Source: a bacterium
GTDB lineage: Bacteria > DUMJ01
Direction: 5' to 3'
Assembly: GCA_012839925.1 (NCBI GenBank)
Contig: DUMJ01000062.1
Coordinates: 1-35,987, forward strand
DNA length: 35,987 nucleotides
Position numbers and translations under genes: made by a program. The notes below the pieces were generated by a model. The model did no database searches, was not told where the DNA came from, and worked only from the letters and a program-made list of their open reading frames with translations. Positions 1 through 9,686 of the stretch are shown piece after piece (the stretch's first letter is position 1; each line of letters begins with the position of its first letter).

Positions 1-2
1 AT

Positions 3-32
3 TGTAGGGGCAATTCATGAATTGCCCCTACA
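3..32. repeat. 30-bp perfect palindrome, copy A
   Basis: A perfect inverted repeat with arms TGTAGGGGCAATTCA and its complement. A second copy at 17922-17951 is also perfect but differs at three pairs of symmetric positions, so every change is compensated. On the right side the flank CAGGGATACAAA matches the flank of copy B in inverted orientation (CAGGATACAAA), so the repeated unit is longer than the palindrome. There is no T-run beside it, so it is not a standard terminator. It is most like a REP-type dispersed palindrome; the function is unknown. Confidence 0.8.
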
Positions 33-89
33 GGGATACAAATTAATCTCATATGTTTCATTTCCTTTCCCTGACATTTTCACAGACTA

Positions 90-117
90 TTGACAGAGGG
101 TAAATAGGATATATATA
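90..117 (+). promoter_or_regulatory. possible rightward promoter without a gene
   Basis: TTGACA at 90-95 and TATATA at 112-117 with a 16-base spacer. The 17 bases ending in this -35 box match 15 of 17 bases ending in the -35 box of the arsR-type promoter (9641-9657). No rightward gene follows for several kilobases, so any transcript would run antisense into the 3' end of the SBP gene. It may be fortuitous in AT-rich DNA. Confidence 0.3.
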
Positions 118-154
118 ACAGATTTACCCCACGCAAAAAGTTGAAGAGCCGAGT

Positions 155-198
155 TTGTTGAGAAAAAATAAAGGGGGCAGCTAGGGGCTGCCCCCTTT
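155..198 (-). terminator. rho-independent terminator of SBP gene 1
   Basis: Perfect 12-bp stem (170-181 with 187-198, strand sequence AAAGGGGGCAGC) around a 5-base loop. Read leftward it is followed by ATTTTTTCTC. It begins 6 bases after the TAA stop of the leftward SBP gene, so it should end that transcript. Confidence 0.85.
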
Positions 199-203
199 GC
201 TAC

Positions 204-2186
204 TTAGGGTTTGAAGAACCACTGTTCAGGTTTTGTTGTATTCCACCAGGAGAGGTCATCTCCCCATATGACCTTCTCTGGAACATTCCTGAGCTTATTG
301 GTTATTATAACTGGACACTGAACCATACCGACAGTACCAATTAAATAGAGATTTCTAGCCTGGAAATCCCAGGCTTCTTGAGCCCTCTTTTTATATTCTT
401 TATCTGTAACACTCAGATACCATCTATCCAGTGCATTAAAGAATGCTTTGGTCTCTCTATCCGGTTCTTCTCCGCTCTTACCTCTTGTGTCCCACCAGAG
501 TCCCCATTTAACCGCCCAGCCAATACCATAATAATTTGGAGTCCACTTGGTCATACCCGGGATAAAGCATCGCAATTCCAGCATACGATCTGGTGACCAT
601 ACTCCAACATCGTGGAGTCCTGCATTGCCCCGAGTTACATAGAGAGATCTTTCTTCCGAGACTAAAGCTACTTTTATGCCAACCTTTTCCCAATAACTTT
701 TTACTAATTCACACACAGTCTTTACGCCTCTAATCCCAGCCCCTTCTACATAAGGGATAGTAATTGCGAGTGTCTTTCCATCTGGTCTTAATCTATAGCC
801 ATCTTTATCCCTCTTATCTAACCCCATCTCATCAAGTAGTTGATTTGCCTTTTTAGGGTCATATTCAGCATAAGCCTTTCCCCATTCTTCCTTATAAAAA
901 CTACAACTTGGGTGGACTGTAGCCTGCATAGGAGTTCCGGTCCCAAGATAGGCAAATTGGTTAATCTCATCCCGATTGATTGCTAAAGACATAGCTCTAC
1001 TGAATCTAGAATCCTGAAAGATCTTTCTTAGCACAGGATCAGGGTGATTTCTATTAAAGCCAAAGGCTACTTCACTGGGGAGACTGCTAGTCCAAAGAAG
1101 AACTCGATAATTCCCCTTCTTTTCATTCTCCTTATATAAGGTAAAATCCTCCATATTCCCACCTACAGCCAATCCACCATGTGTAAGTTCTCCATTTATT
1201 AGCTTCATTGTTGCTACTTCTGTATTACCTACTATATCAACTACTAATCTGTCTATGTATGGAAGCTGGTTCCCAGCCGGATCTATGGCGCAGAAGTATG
1301 GATTACGAACATAAACCCTTCTCTCTATAGTTCTTCTTTCAAGTACCCAGGGACCAAGGACTGGTGTATTTGGATCTTGTCCAGCTGCACCTACATCTGA
1401 ATGGAATTGAAATGCCTTATACCAGGCATCAAGTCCTTCGTCTTTTGCTAATTTATTTGCATCTGGATTATATTTTATGTGCCACTTTTTAAGATAATGT
1501 TTTGGTACATAGAATTGGTTCTGTCCTGTTGAAAAATATCCAAGTATTCCAATGATTGGTCTGAAGGGAACAGCAAAGGTAATTCTAACTGTGTAATCAT
1601 CTATTTTACTGAACTTTGCCAGTTTTCCCCCAGGCATCCATCTCGTAGGTTTTACAGGTGTAAGCTCGTTGTTCAGTATTATATCTTCCCACCAGAAGAG
1701 TATATCATCAACGGTGAATGGCTCACCATCAGACCATTTCATCCCCTTTCTTAAATACACTATAACCGTTCTACCATCCCTGGAAACTTCATATTTTTTA
1801 GCAATATTAGGCTGTATCCCTTTTCCTTGAGAATCAGGTCGGAAAAAGTAGAACTCTCTGGCATGTTCAATATCTGAAAAGGCAGCTGGACCTAAAGCTG
1901 CACTTCTCAGCTCTCCCCCATATCTACCAATCTCTTCTACCGGTTCTATAACCAACGGGTCTTCTGGCAACCTCTTCTCTACCGATGGAAGCTTTCCCTG
2001 CCTTACCAGCTCTGCTAATATTGGTGCTTCATTGAACCTGGAAATCTTCTTACCGGTAAGCTTCTCATAATCTGAGAGGTTATATAATCCCCCACGAACA
2101 GGTTTCCCCTGTGAAAAGACCACAGGGACGATTCCCAGAATAAGAAATAATACAAGAACCAATGAAAAAAGCTTTTTGTAAAACAT
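204..2186 (-). CDS. family-5 extracellular solute-binding protein (ABC transporter), SBP 1
   Basis: Periplasmic or lipid-free secreted binding component of a peptide/oligosaccharide (Opp/Dpp-type) ABC importer, about 660 residues. The N terminus has two lysines and a long hydrophobic stretch ending in VVFSQG, a signal peptide. A 65-residue segment rich in charged motifs (DYEKLTGKK, FNEAP) precedes the SBP_bac_5 core, which shows the family motif LRKGMKWSDGEPFTVDDI near residue 150. The ATG at 2186 is preferred over an upstream in-frame GTG because AGGAGG lies 8 bases before it. A promoter sits at 2244-2271 and a strong terminator follows. No permease or ATPase gene is next to it. It is paralogous to the gene at 17970-19943 and to the fragment at the right edge. 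The ligand is not deducible. Confidence 0.92.
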   Translation of the reverse strand: MFYKKLFSLVLVLFLILGIVPVVFSQGKPVRGGLYNLSDYEKLTGKKISRFNEAPILAELVRQGKLPSVEKRLPEDPLVIEPVEEIGRYGGELRSAALGPAAFSDIEHAREFYFFRPDSQGKGIQPNIAKKYEVSRDGRTVIVYLRKGMKWSDGEPFTVDDILFWWEDIILNNELTPVKPTRWMPGGKLAKFSKIDDYTVRITFAVPFRPIIGILGYFSTGQNQFYVPKHYLKKWHIKYNPDANKLAKDEGLDAWYKAFQFHSDVGAAGQDPNTPVLGPWVLERRTIERRVYVRNPYFCAIDPAGNQLPYIDRLVVDIVGNTEVATMKLINGELTHGGLAVGGNMEDFTLYKENEKKGNYRVLLWTSSLPSEVAFGFNRNHPDPVLRKIFQDSRFSRAMSLAINRDEINQFAYLGTGTPMQATVHPSCSFYKEEWGKAYAEYDPKKANQLLDEMGLDKRDKDGYRLRPDGKTLAITIPYVEGAGIRGVKTVCELVKSYWEKVGIKVALVSEERSLYVTRGNAGLHDVGVWSPDRMLELRCFIPGMTKWTPNYYGIGWAVKWGLWWDTRGKSGEEPDRETKAFFNALDRWYLSVTDKEYKKRAQEAWDFQARNLYLIGTVGMVQCPVIITNKLRNVPEKVIWGDDLSWWNTTKPEQWFFKP

Positions 2187-2243
2187 ATACACTCCCTCCT
2201 GTAATATAAGATTTTTGAAGCTTTGATCAATATTCTCTCTTAA

Positions 2244-2271
2244 ATCTTATCATAACTTCTCAAAAATTCAA
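2244..2271 (-). promoter_or_regulatory. promoter of SBP gene 1
   Basis: On the leftward strand, TTGAAT and TAAGAT with a 16-base spacer; TGA before the -10 gives an extended -10. It lies about 60 bases upstream of the SBP start. Good geometry but an imperfect -35. Confidence 0.5.
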
Positions 2272-2342
2272 CAGCTCATTTCCCCAATACCTCTTAGAAA
2301 CTAAATCTCATTATTTCTCTCTGAACTTTTCGTAAGTTTTTA

Positions 2343-3686
2343 TTATTCGGTTATTATACCTTTCACATTCTTTTTGCTTATAAACTTTGAATAATCTTTC
2401 TCCCCATCCGAACTACACCTGTAGAGCTCTATGTTTTCACAATTTTCAAATTCAAAGGCTGTACCATCCTGTCTATTTACTGATACATTTAAAAATCTGG
2501 CATTCTTTACCGTATTCAAAATGAATCCCTTCTTAGCCATCGGCTCAAGGAAACTTATCATTGCCGGAATCTCAGGCTCTGGATTATCTGCCATATCAAT
2601 GACAACATTTGAAAATACGACATCCTCAATTGGCATCTCAGTAAGACCGTATAAAAATCCTGCAGCAGCTCTAGCTTGCCTTACTGTGACATCACTTACA
2701 TAGATTCTCCTTACGACAGGTGTTGTCTCATCAACCGGATAGGCAGATTTATCCCATACCCTTTTTTCCTGTCCACCTTTCCCACAGTTATAATACATAT
2801 AAAAGGCGAATGGGCATATAACATTTTTCATCACGATATTAGAGACTCTTATATCTTCAACAATCCCTCCTCTTCCTCTACGTGTTTTTATCCTTATCCC
2901 TCTGTCGGTGCCTTCAAATATGCAGTTTGAGATAACCACATTCCTTACTCCTCCACTCATTTCACTTCCAATTACCACCCCACCATGCCCATGTGCCATT
3001 ATACAGTTTGTAACAGTTATATTTTCACAGGGAATTCTCTCTCTGCAATCTTCTGTGCCAGACTTTAATGTAACGCAATCATCCCCAACATCTATATAAC
3101 AATTTGATATTCTGACACCTCTACAGGATTCTGGATTTATTCCGTCAGTATTGGGAGAATCGTATGGATTTTGTATCTTTATATTGTTAACCGTTATATT
3201 TTCGCATTCAATTGGATTTACGGTCCAGCTCGGTGAATTGATTATTCTGATGCCATCAATTGTGATATTCCTTGATCTATAGAAGCTTATACCACGTGGA
3301 CGTGGATATCTTAATTCTTTCTTCCTGAGAAGATTCCACCATAACATCCCCTGTCCATCGATAGTTCCAAAACCAGTTACTGCAATATTTTCTATATCTT
3401 CTCCATAAATTAATGGGGAATAAACTTCTGCCTCTTCACCTTCCCATCTGGTATAGACAGTGGGGTAATCATCTATATCCTGCGAAAACTTTAATACAGC
3501 CCCATTTTCTATGTAAAGGGTTATATTGCTCTTCAGATGAATGGGTCCAGTAAGATATATACCAGCCGGTATATATAAAGTACCACCTCCATTCTTCTGG
3601 CACTCTGATATTGCTTTTTTGAATGCATCGGTATCTTTATTAATCCCGTCTCCTGTAGCTCCAAAATCCTTAACATTAAAAACCAC
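2343..3686 (-). CDS. glycoside hydrolase family 28 (polygalacturonase-like)
   Basis: Right-handed beta-helix glycosidase, 447 residues from the GTG start chosen here. Family GH28 hydrolyses galacturonan or rhamnogalacturonan-type pectin linkages by inversion. All four family signatures are present: NTDGI (D181), GDDC (D202, D203), GHGG (H234) and RIK (265-267). The N terminus VFNVKDFGATGDG is the usual GH28 opening, and no signal peptide is visible, so it probably acts inside the cell on imported oligomers. The frame is open 10 codons further to a TTG, but AAGGAGGG lies inside that extension, 9 bases before GTG, so the GTG is the better start. It has its own promoter at 3728-3755 and is divergent from the esterase gene. 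Exact substrate (polygalacturonate or other uronide) is unknown. Confidence 0.92.
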   Translation of the reverse strand: MVFNVKDFGATGDGINKDTDAFKKAISECQKNGGGTLYIPAGIYLTGPIHLKSNITLYIENGAVLKFSQDIDDYPTVYTRWEGEEAEVYSPLIYGEDIENIAVTGFGTIDGQGMLWWNLLRKKELRYPRPRGISFYRSRNITIDGIRIINSPSWTVNPIECENITVNNIKIQNPYDSPNTDGINPESCRGVRISNCYIDVGDDCVTLKSGTEDCRERIPCENITVTNCIMAHGHGGVVIGSEMSGGVRNVVISNCIFEGTDRGIRIKTRRGRGGIVEDIRVSNIVMKNVICPFAFYMYYNCGKGGQEKRVWDKSAYPVDETTPVVRRIYVSDVTVRQARAAAGFLYGLTEMPIEDVVFSNVVIDMADNPEPEIPAMISFLEPMAKKGFILNTVKNARFLNVSVNRQDGTAFEFENCENIELYRCSSDGEKDYSKFISKKNVKGIITE

Positions 3687-3695
3687 CGGCGTTGT

Positions 3696-3703
3696 CCCTC
3701 CTT
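3696..3703 (-). promoter_or_regulatory. ribosome binding site that sets the GH28 start
   Basis: AAGGAGGG on the leftward strand, 9 bases before the GTG at 3686. It lies inside the longer open frame, which argues against the upstream TTG start. Confidence 0.75.
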
Positions 3704-3716
3704 CAGACCTAAACAA

Positions 3717-3743
3717 TAGATAGTCTAATTATATATCTATCTA
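3717..3743. promoter_or_regulatory. possible operator over the GH28 promoter
   Basis: Inverted repeat TAGATAG / CTATCTA (3717-3723 and 3737-3743), 13 bases apart, covering the -10 box and the expected start of transcription of the GH28 gene. This is an operator-like placement; the regulator is unknown, with the DeoR protein at 8709-9479 the nearest candidate. Confidence 0.35.
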
Positions 3744-3755
3744 CTTTTCTGTCAA
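3728..3755 (-). promoter_or_regulatory. promoter of the GH28 gene
   Basis: Leftward TTGACA (3755-3750) and TATAAT (3733-3728), both perfect consensus, with a 16-base spacer. It is about 40 bases upstream of the GTG start at 3686. Confidence 0.75.
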
Positions 3756-3831
3756 TGAAGTCTTAACTTGATTTTTCTGTCTTGCAACCCGGTTTATAAT
3801 ATTAGTATCAAAAGAAAAAGGAGGAAAAACA

Positions 3832-4620
3832 ATGGCAGTCATACAGATGAACCTTTCATCTAGATATCTGATGATGGATACAAGTGTAACAGTTATTATT
3901 CCAGTTTTATCCGGGGGGAACAATGAGAAAACCTTAGAAGAGGTCTACAGGAGAGATGTTAAATATCCAACTCTCTATTTACTCCATGGTTATTCGGGAG
4001 ACAGTACCAACTGGCTCAGGTATACATCCATAGAGAGATACGCAAATGAAAAAAGATTAGCTGTGGTTATGCCGTCAGGATATAATAGCTTTTATACCGA
4101 TATCCCGTACGGATTTAAATGCTGGTCTTATATAAGTGAGGAATTACCACTGGCTATGAGGGCTATCTTCCCATTATCTGAGAAGAGAGAGGAAAACTTT
4201 GTGGCAGGATTATCTATGGGTGGTTACGGTGCAATGAAATGGGCTCTCAGAAAACCAGAATTTTTCAGTGCAGCTGCCAGTCTTTCCGGTGCCCTGGATA
4301 TAGTCGAGATAGTTGAATCTGCAGAGCCTGAGGGTAAGCGTGGTTTTGAAAATGTCTTTGGAGACCCCTCGAAGTTGAGGGGGAGCGATAATGACCTGTT
4401 TTATCTGGCTGAAAATCTTGTTAAAGAGAATAAAACTTCGCCAAGATTATATATAGCCTGCGGGACAGAAGACTTTTTGTATCCAGCCAACATCAGGTTC
4501 AAGGAACATCTGATAAGATTGGGGTATGATATAACTTATGAGGAGGGTAGAGGTACACATAACTGGTACTTCTGGGATAAATATATAAGGAGAGTTATAG
4601 ACTGGATATTTTCTGTTTAA
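3832..4620 (+). CDS. alpha/beta-hydrolase esterase (esterase D / tributyrin-esterase family, PF00756)
   Basis: Carboxylic-ester hydrolase of 262 residues, probably cytoplasmic since no signal peptide is seen. The fold markers are LLHGYSGDSTNW near residue 50 (oxyanion region) and the nucleophile elbow GLSMGG with S128. The rest of the triad is likely D214 (CGTEDF) and H243 (GTHNWYFWD), both in the positions usual for this family. Relatives remove acetyl or other acyl groups from sugars, or hydrolyse S-formylglutathione or tributyrin. Next to GH28 and GH3 genes, deacetylation of plant oligosaccharides is the likeliest role. The start is fixed by AAAGGAGG 8 bases upstream; TATAAT at 3795-3800 is a probable -10 box, with no clear -35. 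The GH3 gene follows after 25 bases, so they are likely cotranscribed. Confidence 0.88.
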   Translation: MAVIQMNLSSRYLMMDTSVTVIIPVLSGGNNEKTLEEVYRRDVKYPTLYLLHGYSGDSTNWLRYTSIERYANEKRLAVVMPSGYNSFYTDIPYGFKCWSYISEELPLAMRAIFPLSEKREENFVAGLSMGGYGAMKWALRKPEFFSAAASLSGALDIVEIVESAEPEGKRGFENVFGDPSKLRGSDNDLFYLAENLVKENKTSPRLYIACGTEDFLYPANIRFKEHLIRLGYDITYEEGRGTHNWYFWDKYIRRVIDWIFSV

Positions 4621-4645
4621 ATAGAATAAATTCTGGAGGTGTTTT

Positions 4646-6955
4646 ATGGAGAGAGATATAAAGAGAATAATTTCTCATATGACCCTTGAGGAAAAAGCCA
4701 GCCTTTGTTCAGGACTTGACTTCTGGCATACAAAACCTGTGGAGAGATTGGGAATCCCATCCATTATGATGACCGATGGACCACATGGTCTGAGAAAACA
4801 GGATGAAACAACAGGAGGAGGATTACATAATAGTGTTCCTGCCACCTGTTTTCCTACCGCTTCCTGTCTGGCCTGTTCTTGGGATAGAGAACTTATTAAA
4901 AAAGTAGGTAAGGCTATAGGTGAAGAGTGCCAGGCAGAAGGTGTTTCAATAATACTTGGACCAGCTGTCAATATAAAAAGGTCTCCCCTCTGTGGGAGAA
5001 ATTTTGAGTATTTTTCGGAAGACCCGTACCTCTCGAGCGAACTGTCCAGAAATCATATAGATGGGGTACAGAGCCAGGGGGTGGGGACATCTATAAAACA
5101 TTTTGCGGCAAATAATCAGGAACATAGAAGGATGACTATAGATGAAATTATAGATGAAAGAACACTGAGGGAGATATATCTGGCAAGCTTTGAATCTGCT
5201 GTGAGGTTTGCACAACCCTGGACGGTGATGGCTGCATATAATAAGATTAATGGAGAATATTGCACTCAGAATAAATACCTGCTTACCAGGATATTAAAAG
5301 AGGAATGGGGACATAGAGGTTTTGTTGTATCCGACTGGGGAGCGGTTGATGATAGTGTTCTGGCTCTGGAAGCAGGTATGGAACTGGAGATGCCATCCAG
5401 TTATGGTATAAATGATAGAAAGATAGTGGAAGCGGTAAAAAACGGAAGACTTCCAGAAGAAGTTCTGGATAGAGCTGTAGAGAGACTGTTAACTATAATA
5501 TTTAAGGCTATAGAGAATAAAAAAGAAGGGGCAAGTTACGACAAACTGGCTCATCATAAGCTGGCAAAAGAAGTTGCAAGAGAATGCATGGTACTGCTGA
5601 AGAATGAGGATAACATACTCCCATTAAAGAAAGAGGGAGTCATTGCTATTATAGGTGCATTTGCCAAAAACCCCAGATATCAGGGGAGTGGAAGTTCTCA
5701 TATAAATCCTACAATGCTGGATATACCGTATGAAGAGATAAAGAAGGCTGCAGGGGAGAATACAGAACTCTTATATGCAGATGGTTATAGCCTGGCAGAG
5801 GATATGGTGGATGAAAACCTGATTAATGAGGCAAAAGAGATAGCAGAAAGGGCTGATCTGGCTATAATATTTGCAGGTTTACCAGATGAGTATGAATCTG
5901 AAGGTTACGACAGGGCACATATGTGTATGCCTGAAAGCCATAATAAACTTATCTCTGATGTTGCAGATGTCCAGAAAAAAACTGTTGTTGTCCTCTGTAA
6001 TGGTGCTCCTGTCGAGATGCCATGGATAGATAAGGTTAAGGGGCTATTTGAATGTTACCTGGCTGGACAGGCAGGAGGTTCTGCGATAGCGGAGTTATTG
6101 TTTGGTCTTGCAAACCCCTGTGGAAAACTGGCAGAGACATTTCCAGAAAAACTGAATCATAACCCTTCTTATTTAAATTTCCCGGGTGAGGACGACAGGG
6201 TTGAGTATAGAGAAGGTATCTTTGTTGGATACAGATACTACGATAAGAAAGGGATAGAACCCCTATTCCCATTTGGCTATGGTTTAAGTTATACCAGCTT
6301 TGAATATACTGGAATTTTCATCGATAAAAAGGAGATAAGTGATACTGAAACTGTAAAGGTCACTGTAAATGTAAAGAATACAGGTAATCTCGCCGGGAAG
6401 GAGATAGTCCAGCTATACGTAAAAGATGTAGAGAGCAGTGTAATCAGACCAGATAAAGAACTGAAGGGTTTTGAAAAGATTGAACTCCAACCCGGAGAAG
6501 AGAAGTCTGTAGTATTTACACTTGATAAGAGGGCTTTTGCCTGCTACAACGTGGATATAAATGACTGGTATGTGGAGACTGGAGATTTTGAGATACTTGT
6601 GGGCAGGTCATCTAAAGAGATACTCCTCAGAGAAAAGATAAAGGTTAACTCTACTGCAAGGGTCAGTAAGAAGTTCACCAGAAATACCACCATAGGTGAC
6701 CTGCTGGAAGACCCTGTGGGGGCTGAAGTCTTCAGACAGTTAGTAGAACAGTTCAAGCAGAGCAGCCCTATCTTTGGCAATGTCGAAAACGACAATCCTC
6801 AGATGTTAATGGCAATCCTCAAATATATGCCTCTAAGAGGGCTGATTAATTTCAGCAGGGGAGCTTTCACCGAAGAGATGTTAAATGCTCTCCTGGAGAA
6901 ATTATCCGGCTCCGCCTCCGCCGCCACCTCCACCGCCGCCACCCCCTCCACCTGA
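4646..6955 (+). CDS. glycoside hydrolase family 3 beta-glycosidase
   Basis: Retaining exo-beta-glycosidase of 769 residues without signal peptide, presumably releasing glucose or xylose from imported oligosaccharides. Domain order: GH3 N-terminal barrel (about 10-300) with the catalytic nucleophile D230 in GFVVSDWG and the [12 protein letters not shown] loop (151-162); GH3 C-terminal sandwich (about 315-540); fibronectin-III-like domain (about 569-640); and a C-terminal tail with the [19 protein letters not shown] segment seen in many Firmicutes-type GH3 enzymes. Start is supported by GGAGG before ATG. Oddity: the last 17-18 residues (after LLEKLSG) are Ala/Thr/Ser/Pro only and are the antisense of the glycine-rich end of the convergent gene, with a 54-bp overlap. 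Homologues of this type usually end near LLEKL, so stop-codon loss and read-through is likely. Precise sugar specificity is not readable. Confidence 0.95.
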   Translation: MERDIKRIISHMTLEEKASLCSGLDFWHTKPVERLGIPSIMMTDGPHGLRKQDETTGGGLHNSVPATCFPTASCLACSWDRELIKKVGKAIGEECQAEGVSIILGPAVNIKRSPLCGRNFEYFSEDPYLSSELSRNHIDGVQSQGVGTSIKHFAANNQEHRRMTIDEIIDERTLREIYLASFESAVRFAQPWTVMAAYNKINGEYCTQNKYLLTRILKEEWGHRGFVVSDWGAVDDSVLALEAGMELEMPSSYGINDRKIVEAVKNGRLPEEVLDRAVERLLTIIFKAIENKKEGASYDKLAHHKLAKEVARECMVLLKNEDNILPLKKEGVIAIIGAFAKNPRYQGSGSSHINPTMLDIPYEEIKKAAGENTELLYADGYSLAEDMVDENLINEAKEIAERADLAIIFAGLPDEYESEGYDRAHMCMPESHNKLISDVADVQKKTVVVLCNGAPVEMPWIDKVKGLFECYLAGQAGGSAIAELLFGLANPCGKLAETFPEKLNHNPSYLNFPGEDDRVEYREGIFVGYRYYDKKGIEPLFPFGYGLSYTSFEYTGIFIDKKEISDTETVKVTVNVKNTGNLAGKEIVQLYVKDVESSVIRPDKELKGFEKIELQPGEEKSVVFTLDKRAFACYNVDINDWYVETGDFEILVGRSSKEILLREKIKVNSTARVSKKFTRNTTIGDLLEDPVGAEVFRQLVEQFKQSSPIFGNVENDNPQMLMAILKYMPLRGLINFSRGAFTEEMLNALLEKLSGSASAATSTAATPST

Positions 6956-8698
6956 GAATCCTCCACCATGACCTGAAGAGGCTGAGTAGTAAGCAGAGGA
7001 GTGAGCTACAGAAGAAAAATTATTCAGCATTCTGGCAAACGCTAAGGGTTCTATCCCCTTTGCGCTTGCCCTTATTAATGGGTAGCTGCTTATTGCAGAT
7101 GACTGTGAAACTTCAGGTAAGAGTATCTTCATACTGGAAATTACCTTATCTGCAACCCCTAAAGATGTGCCATATACCAGATATTTTTCCCAGAGTATCA
7201 AGGATTCTGGAGGCATAGTTTCTATCTGGCTAAAGTCAGTTAAAAACTTTTTTAGATTGTTCCATCTTTTATAGTGTAAGGCACCTGTTTCTGTTCTCCT
7301 GTTAAATCCAGGTTTAAAGATTACTGAGATTATAACTCCCAATACTCCTCCAAAGAGCAATCCTAATCCTGCACCTATCAAAAGACTCCATGCCTGAGAA
7401 TTAGCCTCATTAAAAGTAGTTACGTAAATTATTATGAAAGCTATCCCAACGAGTAGAAATATAAAAGAAATCTTTGATGCCAATCTGTAGCCTTTATCAT
7501 CAAAGAAACCAAGGAGATTTACCTTCGATTTTACAGAATCAGCCCATTGCTTATAAACCTTTTGAAACTCCAGAGGATTACTCTTTATATGGTCCTGCAG
7601 GGCAGAAAATAGTAATCCCTCATCTTCTTTCTTTTTAATTCTTTTCAGATATTCCAGGATATACATTTCAAAAGGTTCCAAATTACTCCTGTCTTTTTCT
7701 TTTAAAGAAAGTATATAATCATCTCCCACCGGTGTCATATCTATATATCCTTTATGAACAAGGTCAAGCAATGTGGCTGTAAAATCTCTTGTGCCTGGAG
7801 TCATAGTCCTTAGATTCATAACGGCTCCAACTATCGCAGGAGAATAATCATATGGAATCTCTCTTTCATATATCCCCTGATAATTTATTTTTGGTTCTCT
7901 CCCATATATGAAGTATAAATATATCAGGATAACTATCATACAGAGAAAGACGCCAAGACCTCCACTTATGGCGAGAGAAAGATAATACCTCTCTTTTTCT
8001 GTCTGCCTTGTGAAATTCTCTTCTTCCCTCAATATATCTTCCAGCATATCCTTATTGATTCTAATTGCTCCAGAATAAGAGCTTAGAACTGTAGCAGGGA
8101 AGAGAGCTCTTATCTCTACCCACTGATTAGAAGATATATCTTCTGTCTCCAGAGAAAAGCCATCCAAAGTATTCAGTATATCTACCCGTCCAGGTAATCT
8201 GGGATGTCCCCAGATATATAGTTCATCTCTATGACTGACCTTGCCAGGTAAATAGACTTTCACATTTAATTTACCAACTTTCACATCCCAGCCTTCCGAC
8301 CAGACCTTCCAGTAGAACTCTGCAATGTCATTATAAACTTTAAGGACGTTACTCATTTTATAAGACAGATTAAATGTTTTCTCCTCATTTTCAGCCGAGA
8401 AATCCCACCTGACTCTGATATAATCTCTTCTATTTTCTATAGAGATTTTTTCAGGAGAAGAAAACCCTTCGATTTTGACCCCCGCAGTTGGAATATCCAT
8501 ATAAGCGTATGAAAATTTACCACTAAAAGAGAACCTCAGTGAGTATCTCCATAAAAGACTACCATCTTCCTGCACGTCTATTCTACAATCTACCTGTGGA
8601 AGCCAGTAGCTCTTAGCATAAGCAGAAGAAGTTAAAAGTAGAAAGAGGAGCAGAACAGAAAAAAATAAACCTACCCTTAAGAAAGTTTTATTACTCAT
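6902..8698 (-). CDS. DUF2207 family membrane protein with glycine-rich tail
   Basis: Integral membrane protein of 598 residues and unknown biochemical function. Residues 1-28 form a signal peptide (hydrophobic, ending SAYA). An extracytoplasmic beta-rich DUF2207 domain (about 30-235) follows, with typical [21 protein letters not shown] text. A transmembrane helix lies at about 240-265, a cytoplasmic region at 266-405, and two more helices at about 409-429 and 437-461. The C terminus is a run of glycines after [11 protein letters not shown], common in this family. Start: ATG with GAGGTGG just upstream, overlapping the stop of the DeoR gene, so the two genes are coupled. The 3' end overlaps the convergent GH3 gene by 54 bases. 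Role not known; family members are often near envelope or housekeeping genes. Confidence 0.88.
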   Translation of the reverse strand: MSNKTFLRVGLFFSVLLLFLLLTSSAYAKSYWLPQVDCRIDVQEDGSLLWRYSLRFSFSGKFSYAYMDIPTAGVKIEGFSSPEKISIENRRDYIRVRWDFSAENEEKTFNLSYKMSNVLKVYNDIAEFYWKVWSEGWDVKVGKLNVKVYLPGKVSHRDELYIWGHPRLPGRVDILNTLDGFSLETEDISSNQWVEIRALFPATVLSSYSGAIRINKDMLEDILREEENFTRQTEKERYYLSLAISGGLGVFLCMIVILIYLYFIYGREPKINYQGIYEREIPYDYSPAIVGAVMNLRTMTPGTRDFTATLLDLVHKGYIDMTPVGDDYILSLKEKDRSNLEPFEMYILEYLKRIKKKEDEGLLFSALQDHIKSNPLEFQKVYKQWADSVKSKVNLLGFFDDKGYRLASKISFIFLLVGIAFIIIYVTTFNEANSQAWSLLIGAGLGLLFGGVLGVIISVIFKPGFNRRTETGALHYKRWNNLKKFLTDFSQIETMPPESLILWEKYLVYGTSLGVADKVISSMKILLPEVSQSSAISSYPLIRASAKGIEPLAFARMLNNFSSVAHSSAYYSASSGHGGGFSGGGGGGGGGGGGGGAG

Positions 8699-8708
8699 CT
8701 AACCCACC

Positions 8709-9479
8709 TCATACCAGTATAAGATTTATACCTAACGATTGAATCCCCTCTGCAATCCCTTTATCCAGGTCTCTATCGGTGATTACAGTGTTAACTTTAT
8801 CTATGGGAGCTACCCCTGCATACTCGACTTTTCCAAACTTGCTGGAGTCTGCTACAAGGATTATCTCTTTGGCACTATTTATCATTACCTGTTTCAAATG
8901 AGCAATCTGTATATTTATTTCAGTCAATCCTCTCTCAATATCCACTCCATGGATAGCAAGAAAGAGTTTATTGGCATTTATCTTCGGGAAAAACTCTTCA
9001 GTTTGAGGACCGTACAGCGAGTATCCTGTAGGGTTGAATATTCCACCAGGCATTATTACGGTTATCCCCTCTTTACCACCTAATTCTGATGTAACCTTTA
9101 GAGATGGTGTAATGACAGTAAGACTCTTAATATTTCTGATGTTCCTTGCTATATGTGGGGTAGTACTGCCTGAATCTATAATAATAGTCTCCCCATCTTT
9201 TATCAATTTAGCTGCCTCTAAACCTATCCTGCGTTTCTGAACTGCATGGTCTCTGGCTCTCTTGGCAAAATCTATGTCCAGGATGGATTCCCGATTTAAT
9301 GCTGCAGAACCATGCTCTTTAATTATTAGACCTTCTTCCTGGAGTCTGATCAGATCGTGCCTTATTGTTTCTCTACTGACATTAAAAAGCTTACATAAAC
9401 TTGAGACCCGAATCTGGTCATTCTCTATTAATATCTCAAGTATCTTATCTCTTCTCTCCCTGGAACTTGTTTCTCTCAT
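8709..9479 (-). CDS. DeoR-family transcriptional regulator
   Basis: Sugar-phosphate-responsive repressor type, 256 residues. The N-terminal winged helix-turn-helix lies at about residues 8-60 (RRDKILEILIEN, then VSSLCKLFNVSRETIRHDL). The DeoRC effector domain follows, with the phosphosugar-binding IIDSGSTT motif near residue 100 and VADSSKFG near 215. Start ATG is preceded by AAGGAG at 7 bases. It is the first gene of a two-gene unit with the DUF2207 gene (10 bases apart). An 8-bp inverted repeat at 9503-9524 in its upstream region is a good candidate for autoregulation. By location it may also control the flanking glycosidase genes, but I found no second copy of the dyad there. Confidence 0.93.
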   Translation of the reverse strand: MRETSSRERRDKILEILIENDQIRVSSLCKLFNVSRETIRHDLIRLQEEGLIIKEHGSAALNRESILDIDFAKRARDHAVQKRRIGLEAAKLIKDGETIIIDSGSTTPHIARNIRNIKSLTVITPSLKVTSELGGKEGITVIMPGGIFNPTGYSLYGPQTEEFFPKINANKLFLAIHGVDIERGLTEINIQIAHLKQVMINSAKEIILVADSSKFGKVEYAGVAPIDKVNTVITDRDLDKGIAEGIQSLGINLILV

Positions 9480-9502
9480 CCTTCATCTCCTTTCTATTTT
9501 AT

Positions 9503-9524
9503 TATTCTATCACATAATAGAATA
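9503..9524. promoter_or_regulatory. likely operator of the DeoR gene
   Basis: Inverted repeat with 8-base arms TATTCTAT and ATAGAATA separated by 6 bases, about 25-45 bases upstream of the DeoR start codon. The placement suggests autoregulation. Confidence 0.45.
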
Positions 9525-9651
9525 GAGGGAGTTGGTAATTCTGAAAAGCGGTGACGGGTGATGCATAGGGTTTGTTTTATTCCACCCTTGTAGGATAATT
9601 TCTATTTCATCATTTCCCTTGAAAGGTGGTCCCCCCTCTCTTTACAGGCTA

Positions 9652-9680
9652 TTGACATAATGGAATCAACTCTTTATAAT
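9652..9680 (+). promoter_or_regulatory. consensus promoter of the arsR-ferredoxin-ASKHA operon
   Basis: TTGACA (9652-9657) and TATAAT (9675-9680) with an ideal 17-base spacer; both hexamers match consensus exactly. An ATG at 9660 lies inside the spacer and so cannot be on the transcript. Transcription should begin close to 9687, where the next in-frame ATG lies. Confidence 0.85.
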
Positions 9681-9686
9681 GCACTT

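Noticed and set aside
3..32. Palindrome as a CRISPR repeat or intrinsic terminator
   Set aside because: Only one copy locally, no spacers, and no T-run on either side.
3687..3716. TTG start of the GH28 protein
   Set aside because: The ribosome-binding site lies within this stretch and GH28 homology begins at the GTG.
4675..5215. Open frames on the strand opposite GH3 and other genes
   Set aside because: They follow codon periodicity of the real gene and show no family motifs or start signals.
6902..6960. Glycine-codon repeat as a frameshift or assembly error
   Set aside because: Glycine-rich C termini are normal for DUF2207 proteins; only the GH3 read-through on the other strand is odd.
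9660..9686. Longer ArsR-type protein starting at ATG 9660
   Set aside because: This ATG lies between perfect -35 and -10 boxes and has no ribosome-binding site.
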